Shown here in pieces: positions 12,404 through 12,952 of a stretch of DNA of 12,952 nt (the stretch's first letter is position 1; each line of letters starts with the position of its first letter). This stretch comes from CALODL01 sp942492115 (GTDB taxonomy: Bacteria > Planctomycetota > Phycisphaerae > UBA1845 > CAIVHJ01), in assembly GCA_942492115.1 (NCBI GenBank), contig CALODL010000018.1, positions 1-12,952 of the forward strand, in the 5' to 3' direction. The position numbers and the translations under genes were made by a program. The notes below the pieces were generated by a model. It ran no database searches. It was not told where the DNA came from and worked only from the letters and a program-made list of their open reading frames with translations.

Positions 12404-12952
12404 TTAGGTCATGTTCATTTCAAGATCGGAAACCTGCAGGTCATCGTAATGCTCGAGGTCGCTGCGGCGGAGCTGTACAGCAACGCGGCGGAATTCCTCG
12501 TGGCACGCTTTGAGGGCATCGACGACCTCGGGATCGAATTGAGTACCACTGCCTTCCACGATGATGCTCAAAGCTTCACCGTGCGGCATGGCACCCTTGT
12601 AGGTGCGGGCGGTGGTCAGGGCATCGTAGACGTCGGCGACCGATACGATTCGGGCGGCCAGTGGGATGCTGTCGGCCTGCAATTTGAACGGATAGCCGGT
12701 GCCATCCCACCGTTCATGATGCGAAAAAGCGATGTCGCGGGCCAGCGAAATGAGTTGCGAATCGGACAGCGATTCGGCCATCGAGCTCAGGCACTCGCCC
12801 CCAATGATGGGATGGTCCTCGATGAGCAGCCGTTCTTCGTGGGTTAGCTTCCCATCCTTGAGCAGGATCTGGTCAGGGATGCCGACCTTGCCAATATCGT
12901 GCAGTGCGGAGGCGATCCGGATGTCGTGGATCCACGCGTCGGTGATCACCGT
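12404..12952 (-). CDS. HD-GYP domain protein (c-di-GMP phosphodiesterase), 5' end outside window
   Basis: The last 182 residues are visible, and the frame is open to the window edge. The HD-GYP domain is nearly complete: ALHDIGKVGIPD supplies the metal-binding His-Asp, DHPIIGGECL follows, HHERWDGTGYP is the GYP signature, and DVYDALTTARTYKGAM and GTQFDPEVV close it. HD-GYP enzymes hydrolyse cyclic di-GMP to GMP or pGpG. Usually an N-terminal receiver, PAS or membrane sensor domain precedes, which here lies off the window. The C-terminus carries about 35 additional polar residues. It is convergent with KS2 and probably unrelated to the lipid cluster. Confidence 0.94.
   Translation of the reverse strand, partial: TVITDAWIHDIRIASALHDIGKVGIPDQILLKDGKLTHEERLLIEDHPIIGGECLSSMAESLSDSQLISLARDIAFSHHERWDGTGYPFKLQADSIPLAARIVSVADVYDALTTARTYKGAMPHGEALSIIVEGSGTQFDPEVVDALKACHEEFRRVAVQLRRSDLEHYDDLQVSDLEMNMT

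Noticed and set aside
1..12952. tRNA-Sec (selC), selA/B/D, other tRNAs, CRISPR arrays, transposases
   Set aside because: I looked for cloverleaf-like 3' ends, regularly spaced repeats and transposase motifs and saw none. Absence of the Sec machinery from 13 kb says nothing about the genome.

Overview
This is a GC-rich bacterial window that most likely comes from a planctomycete, possibly of the Phycisphaerae type. That placement is an inference. It rests on the FmdB zinc ribbon next to a small multi-membrane protein resembling the planctomycete DUF6677 family, a degenerate receiver protein beside a 7Fe ferredoxin, and a FabZ-ACP-FabZ-KS-KS lipid cluster of the kind I associate with that phylum. 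No rRNA, tRNA, CRISPR array or transposase is visible.

Layout. Positions 1-137 hold the C-terminus of a hydrophobic protein (+). A leftward operon (4653 to 223, minus strand) reads truB, a GH3-family acyl-adenylate enzyme, a short-chain dehydrogenase, an exported redoxin and a glutaredoxin-like protein. The last four are tightly packed: GH3/SDR and redoxin/glutaredoxin each overlap by 4 nt. Upstream of it, a separately terminated minus-strand gene (4800-5282) encodes a lipoprotein with a cysteine-rich tail. Divergent from that, on the plus strand, are FmdB, a DUF6677-like membrane protein and a 75-aa membrane protein (5534-6509). A degenerate receiver protein (6534-7205, -) is divergent from fdxA (7262-7528, +). 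After a 488-bp non-coding stretch with a good promoter comes the plus-strand cluster FabZ, ACP, FabZ-like, KS-like, KS (8017-12294). It converges on a partial HD-GYP gene that runs off the right edge.

Two results stand out. First, the redoxin at 468-1388 is very probably a selenoprotein. An in-frame TGA (780-782) sits at the first position of a CXXC redox motif, giving U-P-F-C. The frame is open for 102 codons beyond it, and a perfect GC-containing hairpin with a GGUUC loop lies 20 nt downstream of the UGA, as expected of a bacterial SECIS. Conventional gene calling would split this gene into two ORFs.

Second, the lipid cluster pairs competent enzymes with degenerate relatives. FabZ1 keeps His34/Glu48, while FabZ2 has Gln34/Glu48. 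KS2 keeps Cys185/His325/His362, while KS1 has Glu, Phe and Asn at the equivalent positions. This suggests a type II synthase built from active/pseudo heterodimers (KS-CLF-like and DH-DH'-like) working with an unusually long ACP. The product is unknown. No ketoreductase or enoyl reductase lies in the cluster; the only ketoreductase-like gene in the window is the distant SDR.
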